A DNA stretch of 64,000 bases from Oscillospiraceae bacterium (GTDB taxonomy: Bacteria; Bacillota; Clostridia; Christensenellales; Aristaeellaceae), in contig JAISWI010000019.1 of NCBI GenBank assembly GCA_031270865.1, positions 62,001 through 126,000 on the forward strand. Direction: 5' to 3'. The notes beneath the pieces are model-generated. The model was not told where the DNA came from, made no database searches, and saw only the letters and a program-made list of their open reading frames with translations. Position numbers and translations under genes: made by a program. Numbering within the stretch: the stretch's first letter is position 1; every line of letters starts with the position of its first letter. Shown one piece after another: positions 17,245 to 26,393 of the stretch.

Positions 17245-18576
17245 TTATTCATCCATCGGATGGAACATCCAATACTGGCTGGCTCCCAGTTCCTGATAGA
17301 TCATCAGCCAGCCGCTCGGCAGCTTCCAACCCTTCAACCATTGCTGAATCCTCTCGTTATCTACCCTGAACCCGTCGAGCATGAACCACGATCCGCGCGT
17401 CGCGCTGTCCGCCAGCACAGCCTCCAACTCAACGCGGAAGGCGTCCTCGCTCATGACGCGCCGCAGTTCCGGAAACAGGCTGTTCCCGAAACCGTACATC
17501 CCGTCGAGCGACAGCGCGACCGGGCGGTACATCGCCTCATCCGCCCAGCGGTGGTTCGCGGCGAGCGTCCGCGCGTCAATATTGAAATACGCGTAACCCG
17601 TCGTAAATGGCGGGCTGTCCAGGTCGTCATACGTCACATCGCACATCAGCCACTCGCCGTTGACGCGGATCATGTTCCACGCGTGGCCGATCCACTCGCC
17701 CCTCTCGTTCGCGGCCTCGCCGATGATCGTGTCGCACTCGAACCCGGCCATCCTCGCCAGCATCAGGAACGCGTCGGCGTACGCCATGCAGTTGCCGCGC
17801 TTATCCTCGAACAGCCCTAGGGCGGTCTGGTAATCGCGCAGAACGCCGCCAGGGGCGTCCGTCCTGTCGTCGTAGTATTGCGCGGTCTCGCAGATGTAAT
17901 CGTGTATGGCCCGCTCGGTCAGCAGCGGGTTCGCTCCGAACGCGTTGCTTGAGCGCAGCCACGCCTCAGCGGAGGCTAGCGCGCGCTGCTCCGCCTCCGT
18001 CAGGAATCCAGCCGCGCCCTCTTTGTACGCGTGGGCGATCCTCGCGCCCGGCGTGTACACAAAGCTAACCAGCGCGCATAGATCGTCCGAGCCGCCCAGC
18101 GAGCCGTACGCGTATTCGATTGTCCCGTCGAATACGGCGAGTATCGCCCGGAAGTCATCCATCGTGATGGCCTTGCCAAGCCGCGCCGGGACCTGAGCCG
18201 TCAGTGTAGCCCGCGCTTCCAGCAGCGCCGCCTTCAGGCTTTCCCTGTCGTCATACCGCGCTGTGTTCATGAAGTCCACCTGCTCGAACAGCAGCGTCGG
18301 TTCTGGGGTGAACGGAACCGGCGTGGGTGTGGGCGCGGGCGTTGGGGTTGGTTCCGGCGTGGGGGCGGATGTGGCGGCCGGCGTTGGCGCCGGCGACGGT
18401 GTGGGAGCGGGCGTGGGCGTTGGTGTGGGCGGCGCGGTCGGAACCGGCGTGGGCGTCGGACCGCCGCCCAGCCAATCCCGGATGGGCAGCGGTTTATTGA
18501 ACAACAATCCCGCCAGCAGCGCCGCGCCTACAACTATCAATATTATCAACCATACGTATCCGCGCCGCTGTCTCAT
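17245..18576 (-). CDS. Membrane-anchored transglutaminase-like protein with Pro/Thr linker
   Basis: 443 residues. An N-terminal transmembrane anchor (about 8-26) is followed by a Pro/Thr/Ala-rich linker (40-93) that would span the cell wall, then a transglutaminase-like cysteine peptidase fold. The catalytic triad is visible: Cys263 in GNCMAYADA, His298 in IGHAWN and Asp313 in CDVTYDD. Extracellular transglutaminase-like domains in Firmicutes are usually proteases or wall-associated enzymes; the substrate is unknown. Overlap with the next gene's alternative start suggests co-transcription with the M20 gene. Confidence 0.88.
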   Translation of the reverse strand: MRQRRGYVWLIILIVVGAALLAGLLFNKPLPIRDWLGGGPTPTPVPTAPPTPTPTPAPTPSPAPTPAATSAPTPEPTPTPAPTPTPVPFTPEPTLLFEQVDFMNTARYDDRESLKAALLEARATLTAQVPARLGKAITMDDFRAILAVFDGTIEYAYGSLGGSDDLCALVSFVYTPGARIAHAYKEGAAGFLTEAEQRALASAEAWLRSSNAFGANPLLTERAIHDYICETAQYYDDRTDAPGGVLRDYQTALGLFEDKRGNCMAYADAFLMLARMAGFECDTIIGEAANERGEWIGHAWNMIRVNGEWLMCDVTYDDLDSPPFTTGYAYFNIDARTLAANHRWADEAMYRPVALSLDGMYGFGNSLFPELRRVMSEDAFRVELEAVLADSATRGSWFMLDGFRVDNERIQQWLKGWKLPSGWLMIYQELGASQYWMFHPMDE

Positions 18577-18661
18577 CGTCCAGGCTTACCTCCGTCCGGT
18601 TTGCGTTTGTATATCTAATGATCCGGCTGTTGGAATTATGCGTTCCATGCGCGGCGCGTCC

Positions 18662-19675
18662 TCACGCCAAACCGTCGGCGACGACCTCCAGCTCGTCGCA
18701 GTATTTATCGAATTCCGGATCGGGAACGGCCAGCTCCGGATGCTTCGCCAGATGCGCCAGCGCCATCTCAACGCCCTGGTCGAAGCGTATCGCGGCGGAC
18801 CAGCCCGGCGCGAGGCGCTTCGCCTTGCCCGAATCGAATACCGCGTTGTTCGACTTATCGCCGAACAGCGAGCCCGCGAAGTCATACCCGTACGCCTTGC
18901 CCCTCGCGTCCAGCAACCATGTCGGCATGTGCAGCGCGTTCAGCTCCACGCCCAACGCGCGGGCGATCGTTTCGTAAGCCTGGTTCCATGTCAGGCGCTC
19001 GTCGCTGGTGATGTGCGCGGCCTCGCCGATCGCCGCCGGATTCCTCAACAGCCCCACGAACGCGCCAGCGAAATCCCTGCTGTGGGTGAACGTCCACAGC
19101 GTCGCGCCGTCGCCCTGTATCGGCACGCGCTTGCCCTGGCGCATCCGCTCCAGTACCTGCCAGCTGCCCTTGTGACCGTGGACGGCCACGGGCGTCGACC
19201 ACTCCGAATACGTATGGCTGGGCCTCACTATAGTCACAGGGAAGCCGTCCTCCCGGTACGCCCTAAGCAGCGCGTCCTCGCAGGCGATCTTGTCCCGAGA
19301 GTACTGCCAGAACGGGTTGCGCAGCGGCGTATCCTCGCGGATCGGCTGGCTTGCCGGTGGCTTACTGTACGCGGACGCGGTACTTATGAAGATATATTGG
19401 CCCGCCGTGTCCTTGAACATCCCGATATCGCGCTCGACCTGCTCGGGCCTGAACGCGATGAACTGGCATACCGCGTCGAACGACATGCCTTTGAGCGCGG
19501 CCCGCGCCCCTTCCGGATCGGCGTTGATGTCCGCGTTAATCGCCCTCGCGCCCTCCGGAAGTCTTCCCGGCTGCCGCCCGCGGTTGAGCGCGTACACCTC
19601 ATACCCGCGCTCCAGCGACTGCCTCACGCATTCCGCGCTGATGGTCCCGGTCCCCCCAATGTACAGTACCCTCAT
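18662..19675 (-). CDS. NAD-dependent epimerase/dehydratase (extended SDR)
   Basis: 337 residues. Rossmann start MRVLYIGGTGTISAECV, an NADINAD region, FISTASAYS as the Ser motif, and a later YSRDKIACED that supplies the Tyr-x3-Lys catalytic pair. The family acts on nucleotide sugars or related polar substrates; this branch resembles the plant CSP41/UDP-glucose-epimerase-like group in which many members are uncharacterised. It stands alone between cvpA and the transglutaminase gene. Confidence 0.85.
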   Translation of the reverse strand: MRVLYIGGTGTISAECVRQSLERGYEVYALNRGRQPGRLPEGARAINADINADPEGARAALKGMSFDAVCQFIAFRPEQVERDIGMFKDTAGQYIFISTASAYSKPPASQPIREDTPLRNPFWQYSRDKIACEDALLRAYREDGFPVTIVRPSHTYSEWSTPVAVHGHKGSWQVLERMRQGKRVPIQGDGATLWTFTHSRDFAGAFVGLLRNPAAIGEAAHITSDERLTWNQAYETIARALGVELNALHMPTWLLDARGKAYGYDFAGSLFGDKSNNAVFDSGKAKRLAPGWSAAIRFDQGVEMALAHLAKHPELAVPDPEFDKYCDELEVVADGLA

Positions 19676-19706
19676 TCACGATCCTCCGTCCGTATTGGCG
19701 TTTATG

Positions 19707-20414
19707 TCACAGGCCTCCCTGCAGTATTGTTTGGATCATCTTGCCGCTTAGCAGCATATCGCCGAACTGGGAGTCCCTCACCGCCTCCGCCAGCTGTGGG
19801 AACGGCACGACGGTCATCAGTATCGGAGCGAGCGAGAACAGTATATACACTAAGAATATCCCGCGTACCGCGCCGAACGCGCCGCCCAGCAGCATGTCGA
19901 ACTGGCGCAGGACCGGGAAACGGAACACATAGTGCAAAAGGTTCACCAACAACGTCGCGGCGGCGTAAGCGGCGATGAACACCGCCACGTAGCTGACGAT
20001 CTTTATGATCGCCGATATAACCGTCTGGTTCAGGTACTCGGACACCGTCGCCTGGGGCAGCGCGGCGTATACCTGGCCAACCATGTTGTTCTCCAGCAGG
20101 ATATCGAACGGCGCGGGCAGCCCCGCCTGCGCGACGATGCTGACGATCTGGCTCTGGCTCAGCCCGGAGACCAGCGTGTTAGCGATGGTTACATCGCTCA
20201 TCCGGATCGACGCGTCGGTATAATACATCAGCGTGTCCAGCAGCGTCTGGTTCCCGCTGATCCACGCGACCAGGCGCGGCGAGAAAACGTACGCGGCGTA
20301 CATCGCGGCGAACAGCCCCAACAGCCCGACCACCGACCGTATGAAACCCTTATACAGCCCAAACAAAAGGCTGGCCAGCACTACGCCGATCACGGCGTAA
20401 TCAACAGCGTTCAC
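19707..20414 (-). CDS. CvpA family membrane protein
   Basis: 235 residues from a GTG at 20414 with GGGGAGG upstream. Starts with the CvpA signature NAVDYAVIGVVLASLLFGLYKG and has about four transmembrane segments, with GGAFGAVRGIFLVYILFSL near the C-terminus. CvpA proteins are linked to colicin V production and envelope homeostasis in enterobacteria; the Firmicutes role is unclear. The gene follows the DUF5711 gene on the same strand. Confidence 0.85.
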   Translation of the reverse strand: MNAVDYAVIGVVLASLLFGLYKGFIRSVVGLLGLFAAMYAAYVFSPRLVAWISGNQTLLDTLMYYTDASIRMSDVTIANTLVSGLSQSQIVSIVAQAGLPAPFDILLENNMVGQVYAALPQATVSEYLNQTVISAIIKIVSYVAVFIAAYAAATLLVNLLHYVFRFPVLRQFDMLLGGAFGAVRGIFLVYILFSLAPILMTVVPFPQLAEAVRDSQFGDMLLSGKMIQTILQGGL

Positions 20415-20492
20415 GCGTCAACCTCCCCAGCGCCCGGACAGCGTTATCCCCAATATATAAACGAACGCGGGCGGGGATTTATTGCGCGGGCG

Positions 20493-21617
20493 TCACATTG
20501 TTGGCAAATCCACCCAAAACACGTCGCTGCCCGACGCTAGGACCGCCCTATCGCCGTCCGTCACGCACAGCACGCGGTCTATCGGCGCCGGGAGGGTATG
20601 CGCCGTGAACGAGGTCGAGCCGTACCGCACGGTATACACGGTGTTCGCGGCGAAGGCGTACACGCCCCGCGAGCCCAGCCTCACGTCCAGGCATGGCGCG
20701 GGCAGGCGCAGCAGCGTATCTCCGTTCCCGGCGATCAGCCGCGCCTGGCGTATAGCCGCGCCAGTGTCATTCCCCGACGAGGCGGCGGGCGTGAACAGCG
20801 CGATGGAGTCGCCCGTAACGGCGCGGACGTCGCGGGCCTGCCAGCCGTACACCGTCACCGGCTTTATATCGGCGGAGGCGACGCAGCGGTAGTCGTAAGC
20901 CGTCGCCGACGCCGAGTTGATCATCATCAGGTTGTTCCCGCGCTGGAACACCTTGTACACTATCTGGTCATACAGCGTGACGTTGCCCGTCACCTCGTAG
21001 CGTTTGGGCTCGTAAGCGGTCGCCAGGCTAGCGGGAACCACCCCCTTCGCGTCGATGCCCACGGTCAGCAGGCGCAGGTCCTGCGGGCCGAAGAAGCTCA
21101 TGTCCAGCATGTCGGCTTCCCCGGCGTCGATCGTCCAGACCAGTGAACCGTTATGGGTTATGACATCTATGCGCTGTACGCCGTCCGCGCCGGTATACAG
21201 CGCGGCGGCGTACGACGCGCCTATCCGCGCGAACTGGATCGGCGCGTCCATCCTGTCGTTATACAGGATATCCCCGCCGGCGTCCAGTATGTATATCTGC
21301 ACGCCGCGCCAGGCCACGATCATCTGCCCGGACGCGTAGAACCGCCCGTCCTCGCCCAGCGGCAGCAGCGGCCGCGCGGCTCCCTTCGGGCTGACAAAGT
21401 TAAGCTGCCCGCCGGACAGGTACAGCAGCCCACCGCCGAAGGGCGCGTACGCGTCCCCGGGCGAGAACGCCAGCGCCTGCGGCCCCGACCCGCCTCGCGG
21501 TATCCTTAGGACCGCGTACACAGCCAGCAGCGCTATAGTTATAATTATAGCAATAATAATAAACCGTCGAAGCATCATCTGGGCGCGGCGGCGCGCGGAG
21601 CGCTTATCATTTCTCAT
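20493..21617 (-). CDS. DUF5711-like membrane-anchored beta-propeller protein
   Basis: 374 residues. A basic cytoplasmic start and one transmembrane segment (about 16-36) lead to an extracellular region rich in repeated beta-strand patterns (FSPGDAYAPFGGGLLYLSGGQL, then many GxxxxVxIxDAxG-like blades). This matches the DUF5711 family of clostridial membrane-anchored propeller proteins, whose function is unknown. The ATG overlaps the end of dnaA by 11 nt, so it is likely translated from the dnaA transcript. Confidence 0.7.
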   Translation of the reverse strand: MRNDKRSARRRAQMMLRRFIIIAIIITIALLAVYAVLRIPRGGSGPQALAFSPGDAYAPFGGGLLYLSGGQLNFVSPKGAARPLLPLGEDGRFYASGQMIVAWRGVQIYILDAGGDILYNDRMDAPIQFARIGASYAAALYTGADGVQRIDVITHNGSLVWTIDAGEADMLDMSFFGPQDLRLLTVGIDAKGVVPASLATAYEPKRYEVTGNVTLYDQIVYKVFQRGNNLMMINSASATAYDYRCVASADIKPVTVYGWQARDVRAVTGDSIALFTPAASSGNDTGAAIRQARLIAGNGDTLLRLPAPCLDVRLGSRGVYAFAANTVYTVRYGSTSFTAHTLPAPIDRVLCVTDGDRAVLASGSDVFWVDLPTM

Positions 21618-22935
21618 GGATTACCCGCCTGAGGTCCTCCACCATCAGCTTGACCGACGGATTCGTCGTCAGCTCCTCGGCAATCTTCTCGCACGCGTGG
21701 ATGACCGTGCTGTGGTCCCGGCCGCCGAACTCGTCGCCTATGCGCAGAAGCGAGTCGCCGGTCATCTCGCGCGTGAGGAACATGGCGATCTGGCGCGGCG
21801 CGGTGACGCCGCGGTTACGCTTGTTGCTCTTAAGGTCCTGGATAGTCACCGAGCAATACTCGGCTACGGCCTGCTGGATCAGGGAGCAGGTGATCCGCTT
21901 GGGGTCCTTCACCGTTGATATGTCGCGCAGCGCGTCCTGCGCCAATTGGGGCGTGATGGGCTTTCCGGCCAGCTGCGCGTAGGCGACCACGCGCGTCAGC
22001 GATCCCTCCAACTCTCGGATGTTGGAATCGATGCGCTCGGCTATCAGGTGGATGACCTCGTCCGTGACCTCTATCCGGTCCGTCTCCGCCTTCTTGCGCA
22101 GTATCGCGTTGCGCGTCTCAACGTCCGGCCTTTGCACGTCGGCTATCAGTCCCCACTGGAAGCGCGAGACCAGCCGCTCCTCCAGCCGCGCGATCTCGTT
22201 GGGCGGTCGGTCGGAGGATATGACGATCTGCTTATTCGCCGTGTGCAAGGCGTTGAAGGTGTGGAAGAATTCCTCCTGCGTCGAGTCGCGCCCGGCGATG
22301 AACTGGATGTCGTCGACCATCAGCACATCCACGTTGCGGAAGCGCTCGCGGAACTCCGCGTTCTTGTTCTTCTGGATCGCGCTGATCAGCTCGTTGGTGA
22401 ACGACTCCGAGCTGATGTACAGCAGCTGGGTGGACGGGGTCTGCTGCTGGATAAAGTGGCCGATAGCGTGCATCAGGTGAGTCTTACCCAACCCCACGCC
22501 GCCATATATGAACAGCGGGTTATACGCCTCCGTCGGGGCCTCGGCGACCGCCAGCGCGGCCGCGCGGGCGAACCTGTTCGAGTTGCCCACCACGAACGTG
22601 TCGAAGGTATAGCGCGGGTTGAGCGTCGTCATCGAGCCCGCCTTGCCCTCGGTTTGCGCGCGCTGGAGCCGGGCCGCCGCCTCCTTCTCGGTCAGGAACT
22701 GCAGGTTGACCCGCCGCCCGGCCGACACGTTGACCGCGCTGCCTATCAGCGTGACATACTTCGATACCATCGAGCGGTGCAGGGGTTCCTCCCCGCACTC
22801 CAGCAGCAGCGAGTCTCCGGTGAACTGGATAGGCCTCAGCGTCGTGATCCACGCGTCGAATGAAACCGGGCTCATCTCCGCCCTTAGCAGGTCGCTCGCC
22901 TTGTCCCATACCTCTATGTGTGTTTCCCGATCCAT
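21607..22935 (-). CDS. dnaA: Chromosomal replication initiator DnaA
   Basis: 442 residues, normal size. Domain I is at 1-80, followed by a short linker and an AAA+ domain with Walker A GGVGLGKT (145-152) and Walker B VDVLMVDDIQFIAG. The C-terminal domain IV has the DnaA-box recognition motif GGRDHSTVIHA. DnaA-ATP binds the boxes just upstream and opens the origin. No dnaN follows: the next gene is the DUF5711 gene, which overlaps it, and no rpmH-rnpA group lies upstream, so the usual Firmicutes origin gene order is broken here. Confidence 0.98.
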   Translation of the reverse strand: MDRETHIEVWDKASDLLRAEMSPVSFDAWITTLRPIQFTGDSLLLECGEEPLHRSMVSKYVTLIGSAVNVSAGRRVNLQFLTEKEAAARLQRAQTEGKAGSMTTLNPRYTFDTFVVGNSNRFARAAALAVAEAPTEAYNPLFIYGGVGLGKTHLMHAIGHFIQQQTPSTQLLYISSESFTNELISAIQKNKNAEFRERFRNVDVLMVDDIQFIAGRDSTQEEFFHTFNALHTANKQIVISSDRPPNEIARLEERLVSRFQWGLIADVQRPDVETRNAILRKKAETDRIEVTDEVIHLIAERIDSNIRELEGSLTRVVAYAQLAGKPITPQLAQDALRDISTVKDPKRITCSLIQQAVAEYCSVTIQDLKSNKRNRGVTAPRQIAMFLTREMTGDSLLRIGDEFGGRDHSTVIHACEKIAEELTTNPSVKLMVEDLRRVIHEK

Positions 22936-23279
22936 CCCGAAGCCCCTCCCTATTTGGAGCGGGGACCCGTCCCGCCGCCGCCTGTGGATAACCCGTCCGG
23001 TTAGCCGCGATTAACTTGGAATAATTGTGGATAAATCCGCATATATCCACAGGTTGTCCACAACCTTCCGGCTGGCCGGCGCGAATCATCCCCCAAAAAC
23101 AGCCATATGATAGCAAATTCTGAGCGTTCTGGCAAGGGCAGGCAGCGCTTTGGGAATATTCTCCACAATCGCGGCCAGGCGTTGTCCACACGCCGGGCTG
23201 TGGAAAACGTTCGCGCGGTTAGCTTATGTTTATATAGCTTAAAGAAGCGGGCCAGCGCCGCTTTCATGCCGATTCGTCA
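22936..23279. other. oriC-like region: DnaA-box cluster upstream of dnaA
   Basis: A 344-bp noncoding stretch holding seven DnaA-box-like 9-mers. TTATCCACA occurs twice on the minus strand (22983-22991, 23026-23034) and TTGTCCACA twice (23054-23062, 23182-23190). One-mismatch boxes are ATATCCACA (23043-23051), TTCTCCACA (23159-23167) and TTTTCCACA (minus, 23199-23207). An A+T-rich tract at about 23222-23245 could be the unwinding element. Position and composition fit a chromosomal replication origin. Confidence 0.85.
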
Positions 23280-24533
23280 TTAGTACGCCGCTTCCGACCT
23301 CAATCGCCGCGCCGCCGCCGTACCCGCCTGCCGCCCCGTCGAGAAGGCTATCTGCAGGTTGAATCCGCCCGTCAGCGCGTCCGCGTCCAGTGTCTCGCCC
23401 GCGAAGTACAGTCCCCTCGCCAGCTTGGATTCCATCGTCTTGGGGTTCACTTCCTTCAGGTTTACGCCGCCGCGCGTGATTACGGCCTCGTCGAAGCCGC
23501 GCGGGCCAGTGATCCGGACCGGCAGCGCCTTGACCATCCGCGCCAGGCGGAGCCGGTCCTCGCGCTTGACGTTCGCCGCCATCGTATCGGGGGCTATGCC
23601 GCACCGCTCGGGCAGCGCCCGCGCCAGGCGCTCGGGCGTCCATCCGGCAAGCAGTGTCACAAGCTGGCGGCGGGGGTTTTCGGTGATCTCACGCGCCAAG
23701 CGGGTGTTTACCTCCTCGGGGGCCATGCCGGGTTTCAGGTCGATAGACACGGATATATCGGGCCACGCCGCTCCGTCCGCGGCGCGGCTGGAGAGCGTCA
23801 GCGCGAGCGGCCCGGACAATCCGAAATGGGTGAACACCAGCTCGCCCTGCTCGTCGAAAAACCGCTTGTTATGGTACCGCGCGGTGAGCACCACGTTGCG
23901 CAGCGACAATCCCTGCAGACCGCGCGTCCAGGCCTCGTCCGACTCGAGCGGGACCAACCCTGGGCACAGCGGTGAGACCATGTGCCCCGCCGCTTCCGCG
24001 AAGCGATACCCGTCGCCCGTCGATCCGGTCAGCGGGTAAGCCATCCCACCCGTCGCGACTATCGCCGCGCCGCAATCCACGCGCGTCCCATCCCGCAGCG
24101 TTACGGAGGCGACCGCGCCCGACCTGAACTCCACGGACGCAACCCGCGCGTTCAACACAACCTCCACGCCAAGCCGCCCCAACTCCCCGGCCAACGCGCG
24201 GGTGACGTCGCTGGCCTTCTGGCTGGACGGGAACACGCGCCCGCCGCGCTCCTCGACCGTGGGCACGCCCAGCGAGTCCAGCCACTCCCGCAGCGCCCGC
24301 CAGTCGAACGCCGCAAGCGCGGACCGCAGGAACGAGCCGCCTCGCGGTATGCGCGACTGCGCGGCCGCCGGGTCTGCTGTGTTAGTGATATTACATCGGC
24401 CCTTGCCGGTAATATAGAGCTTCTTACCCAGTTTCTCGTTCCGCTCCAGCAGTATGACGTCCGCGCCTTCCTCCGCCGCGCATATTGCCGCCGACATACC
24501 GGCAGGCCCGCCGCCGATCACGACCGCGGTCAC
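23280..24533 (-). CDS. NAD(P)/FAD-dependent oxidoreductase, HI0933/BaiN-like
   Basis: 417 residues. FAD-binding start TAVVIGGGPAGMSAAICAAEEG; the family markers GKKLYITGKGRCNITN and, near the C-terminus, TRGGVNLKEVNPKTMESK and GLYFAGETLDADALTGGFN are clear. This is the HI0933/YhiN flavoprotein family, which includes the bile-acid enzyme BaiN; most members have unknown substrates. ATG overlaps the end of the RpiR regulator gene by 4 nt, so the two are one operon. Confidence 0.92.
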   Translation of the reverse strand: MTAVVIGGGPAGMSAAICAAEEGADVILLERNEKLGKKLYITGKGRCNITNTADPAAAQSRIPRGGSFLRSALAAFDWRALREWLDSLGVPTVEERGGRVFPSSQKASDVTRALAGELGRLGVEVVLNARVASVEFRSGAVASVTLRDGTRVDCGAAIVATGGMAYPLTGSTGDGYRFAEAAGHMVSPLCPGLVPLESDEAWTRGLQGLSLRNVVLTARYHNKRFFDEQGELVFTHFGLSGPLALTLSSRAADGAAWPDISVSIDLKPGMAPEEVNTRLAREITENPRRQLVTLLAGWTPERLARALPERCGIAPDTMAANVKREDRLRLARMVKALPVRITGPRGFDEAVITRGGVNLKEVNPKTMESKLARGLYFAGETLDADALTGGFNLQIAFSTGRQAGTAAARRLRSEAAY

Positions 24534-25438
24534 GCCCTGTCCTTCTCCGTATAGACGTGGTAAGCGTTCCAGATATCTTCCAGAAGCTGGAAGTGATGGC
24601 CCATCTCCTGCTTGCGGCTCAGGCCCAGCGCGACTATCAGCGCGTTGATCAGCGAGAGCGGCGCGGCCAGCGAGTCCACGAACGAGGCCATGTCGGTTCG
24701 CGCGTTCAGGCAGATCGACGCTATGTCCGCCAGCGGGGACATAGGCCCGTCCGTTATCGCGATGACCTGCGCCCCGCGCGACTTCGCGAACTCCATCGCC
24801 TCCAGCGTGCGCGTGGAGTACCTGGGGAAGCTGATCCCTATCAGCACGTCGCGCTCGTTTATGCGGGCGATGCCCTCGAACACGTCCAACGCGCCCGCCG
24901 CCGCCACGCGGACGTTGTCGAACAGGTAGCTCAGGTAATACCCCAGGAACGACGCCAGAGGCGCGGCGGACCGCACGCCCAGCACGTATATGTTCCGCGC
25001 GTTCAGTATCCGCGAGACGACCTCGTTGAACGCGCCCTCGTCGATCTCCTCGATGGTCTGTCGGATGTTGTTCATATCGGACTTGAGCACGGTCTGCAGC
25101 ACCTGCGAAGACTGCATCTCGGCCGACATCCCGTAGCGCTGCACGGCGGTGAGCCTGTGCCGCACGAGTTCCTGGAGCGAGCGCTGCAGCTGCGGATATC
25201 CCTCATACCCCAGCGCGGCCGCGAAACGCACGACGGTCGATTCGCTGATGCCCACCTGCTCGCCCAGCCTGGACGCGGTCATGAACACCGCGCGGTCGTA
25301 GTGCTCGACGATATATTCCGCGATCCGTCGGTGGCCCTTGCTCAGGCGCTTGCCGGATCGGTTCAGCTTGCGGATAAGGTCCTGCCGGGCGTTCGCGCCC
25401 GGCTGCGGTTCCTGCCGGGCGTCGGGGGACTGTTCCAT
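24530..25438 (-). CDS. MurR/RpiR family transcriptional regulator
   Basis: 302 residues from the ATG at 25438, preceded by AAGGAGG; the longer open frame upstream runs through the promoter and is not used. An N-terminal helix-turn-helix (ASRLGEQVGISESTVVRFAAALGY, about 56-79) is followed by a SIS sugar-phosphate-sensing domain (about 125-260) with a GVRSAAPLASFLGYYLSY stretch and IGISFPRYSTRTLE. Such regulators respond to phosphosugars. It is co-transcribed with the flavoprotein gene. Confidence 0.9.
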   Translation of the reverse strand: MEQSPDARQEPQPGANARQDLIRKLNRSGKRLSKGHRRIAEYIVEHYDRAVFMTASRLGEQVGISESTVVRFAAALGYEGYPQLQRSLQELVRHRLTAVQRYGMSAEMQSSQVLQTVLKSDMNNIRQTIEEIDEGAFNEVVSRILNARNIYVLGVRSAAPLASFLGYYLSYLFDNVRVAAAGALDVFEGIARINERDVLIGISFPRYSTRTLEAMEFAKSRGAQVIAITDGPMSPLADIASICLNARTDMASFVDSLAAPLSLINALIVALGLSRKQEMGHHFQLLEDIWNAYHVYTEKDRA

Positions 25439-25484
25439 CGGCGTGATGCCTCCTTGCGGATGACGCTGTCGGTCAACCTTATAG

Positions 25485-25513
25485 ATTATACCAGACAGCC
25501 GCGCATTCTGCAA
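25485..25513 (-). promoter_or_regulatory. Promoter of the RpiR-flavoprotein unit, with nearby operator-like repeat
   Basis: On the minus strand, TTGCAG (25508-25513), 17 nt and TATAAT (25485-25490). A CTG(N7)CAG inverted repeat, CTGCATTTTACAG, lies just upstream at 25529-25541 and could be an autoregulatory operator, which is speculative. Confidence 0.65.
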
Positions 25514-25550
25514 GGGCGGCGTGGTTTCCTGCATTTTACAGCAACAATCG

Positions 25551-26204
25551 TTACCCCAGCAGCCACTTGAACAGCGCGTCATGCTCCCCGTCCATGTACT
25601 CCGGGTGCCACTGTATGAGCAGGATGTTTTTCCCCTCCACAGCCTCGACGACGCCGTCCGGCGCGGTGGCGCAGACCGCCAGCCCATCGCCTGGCCTGTC
25701 GATCGCCTGGTGGTGGCTGGAGTTGACGCGTACCAGCCCCGCGCCCAGTATCGACGCCAGCATGGAACCTTCCGTTATCGATGCGTTATGCCTGCCGAGT
25801 ATGTTGTTCGCGTGCCACAGCACCGGGTCGAACGCGTCCGGCAGGTGCTGGTGGAGAGTGCCGCCCAGCCAGACGTTGACGGCCTGGCAGCCACGGCATA
25901 TGCCCGCTAACCGCTTACCGGCGGCGATAAACGCCCGCGCGATCCGCTCGTCGGACGCGTCGCGCAGCGGGTCGTCATACCTGTTGGAGCGGTGCGGCTC
26001 CTGGCCGAACCTCTCGGGTGGAATGTCGAACCCGCCGGTCAGTATCACCGCGTCGAACGCTTCCGCCAGCGCGGCGGCGTCCTGGCCGTTAAGCGCCGCG
26101 CCCACAGCGGGCACGCCGCCGACCGCGCTGATCCGCTCGATGAACCGCAGCGACTCCTGTACGTCCCCGCCCTTGATGTTGCCCGCGATGAGGATACGCT
26201 TCAT
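25551..26204 (-). CDS. Gamma-glutamyl-gamma-aminobutyrate hydrolase family (peptidase C26)
   Basis: 217 residues, class I glutamine-amidotransferase-like fold. Nucleophile Cys106 in AGICRGCQAVNVWLGG; the His-Glu pair is in LIQWHPEYMDG near the C-terminus. Family members hydrolyse gamma-glutamyl bonds (for example PuuD in putrescine breakdown). No polyamine genes are adjacent, so the substrate is not established. Confidence 0.88.
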   Translation of the reverse strand: MKRILIAGNIKGGDVQESLRFIERISAVGGVPAVGAALNGQDAAALAEAFDAVILTGGFDIPPERFGQEPHRSNRYDDPLRDASDERIARAFIAAGKRLAGICRGCQAVNVWLGGTLHQHLPDAFDPVLWHANNILGRHNASITEGSMLASILGAGLVRVNSSHHQAIDRPGDGLAVCATAPDGVVEAVEGKNILLIQWHPEYMDGEHDALFKWLLG

Positions 26205-26250
26205 AATAATGATTCACCCTTATATTTCGACTTTGTCTGCCGCGCTGTTA

Positions 26251-26279
26251 ACTGTACGTCGTCCGGCGGCGGTTGTCAA
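26251..26279 (-). promoter_or_regulatory. Promoter of the C26 peptidase gene
   Basis: Minus strand TTGACA (26274-26279), 17 nt and TACAGT (26251-26256), upstream of the start at 26204. Confidence 0.65.
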
Positions 26280-26340
26280 GGGGATGTCCAGCCATCGGCA
26301 ATCCCAAACCACGCGTCTGTTGCTTGTGCCATCATAACAA

Positions 26341-26369
26341 TTGACACCCCTGTCTGGTTCTGATATGAT
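26341..26369 (+). promoter_or_regulatory. Strong promoter of the Rpn-family gene
   Basis: TTGACA at 26341-26346, 17 nt and TATGAT at 26364-26369, 24 nt before the ATG of the Rpn gene. Near-consensus, so the gene should be well transcribed. Confidence 0.85.
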
Positions 26370-26393
26370 TAGCGTATCAAGGGGGCGGCAGGC

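Noticed and set aside
18263-19978. A 571-codon plus-strand open frame across the transglutaminase linker and epimerase gene
   Set aside because: It is antisense to two well-recognised genes, is rich in Gly/Val/Arg from reading a Pro/Thr linker backwards, and has no family resemblance.
25439-25687. N-terminal extension of the RpiR regulator
   Set aside because: It runs through the promoter and overlaps the 3' end of the C26 peptidase gene, and has no family resemblance; AAGGAGG fixes the start at 25438.
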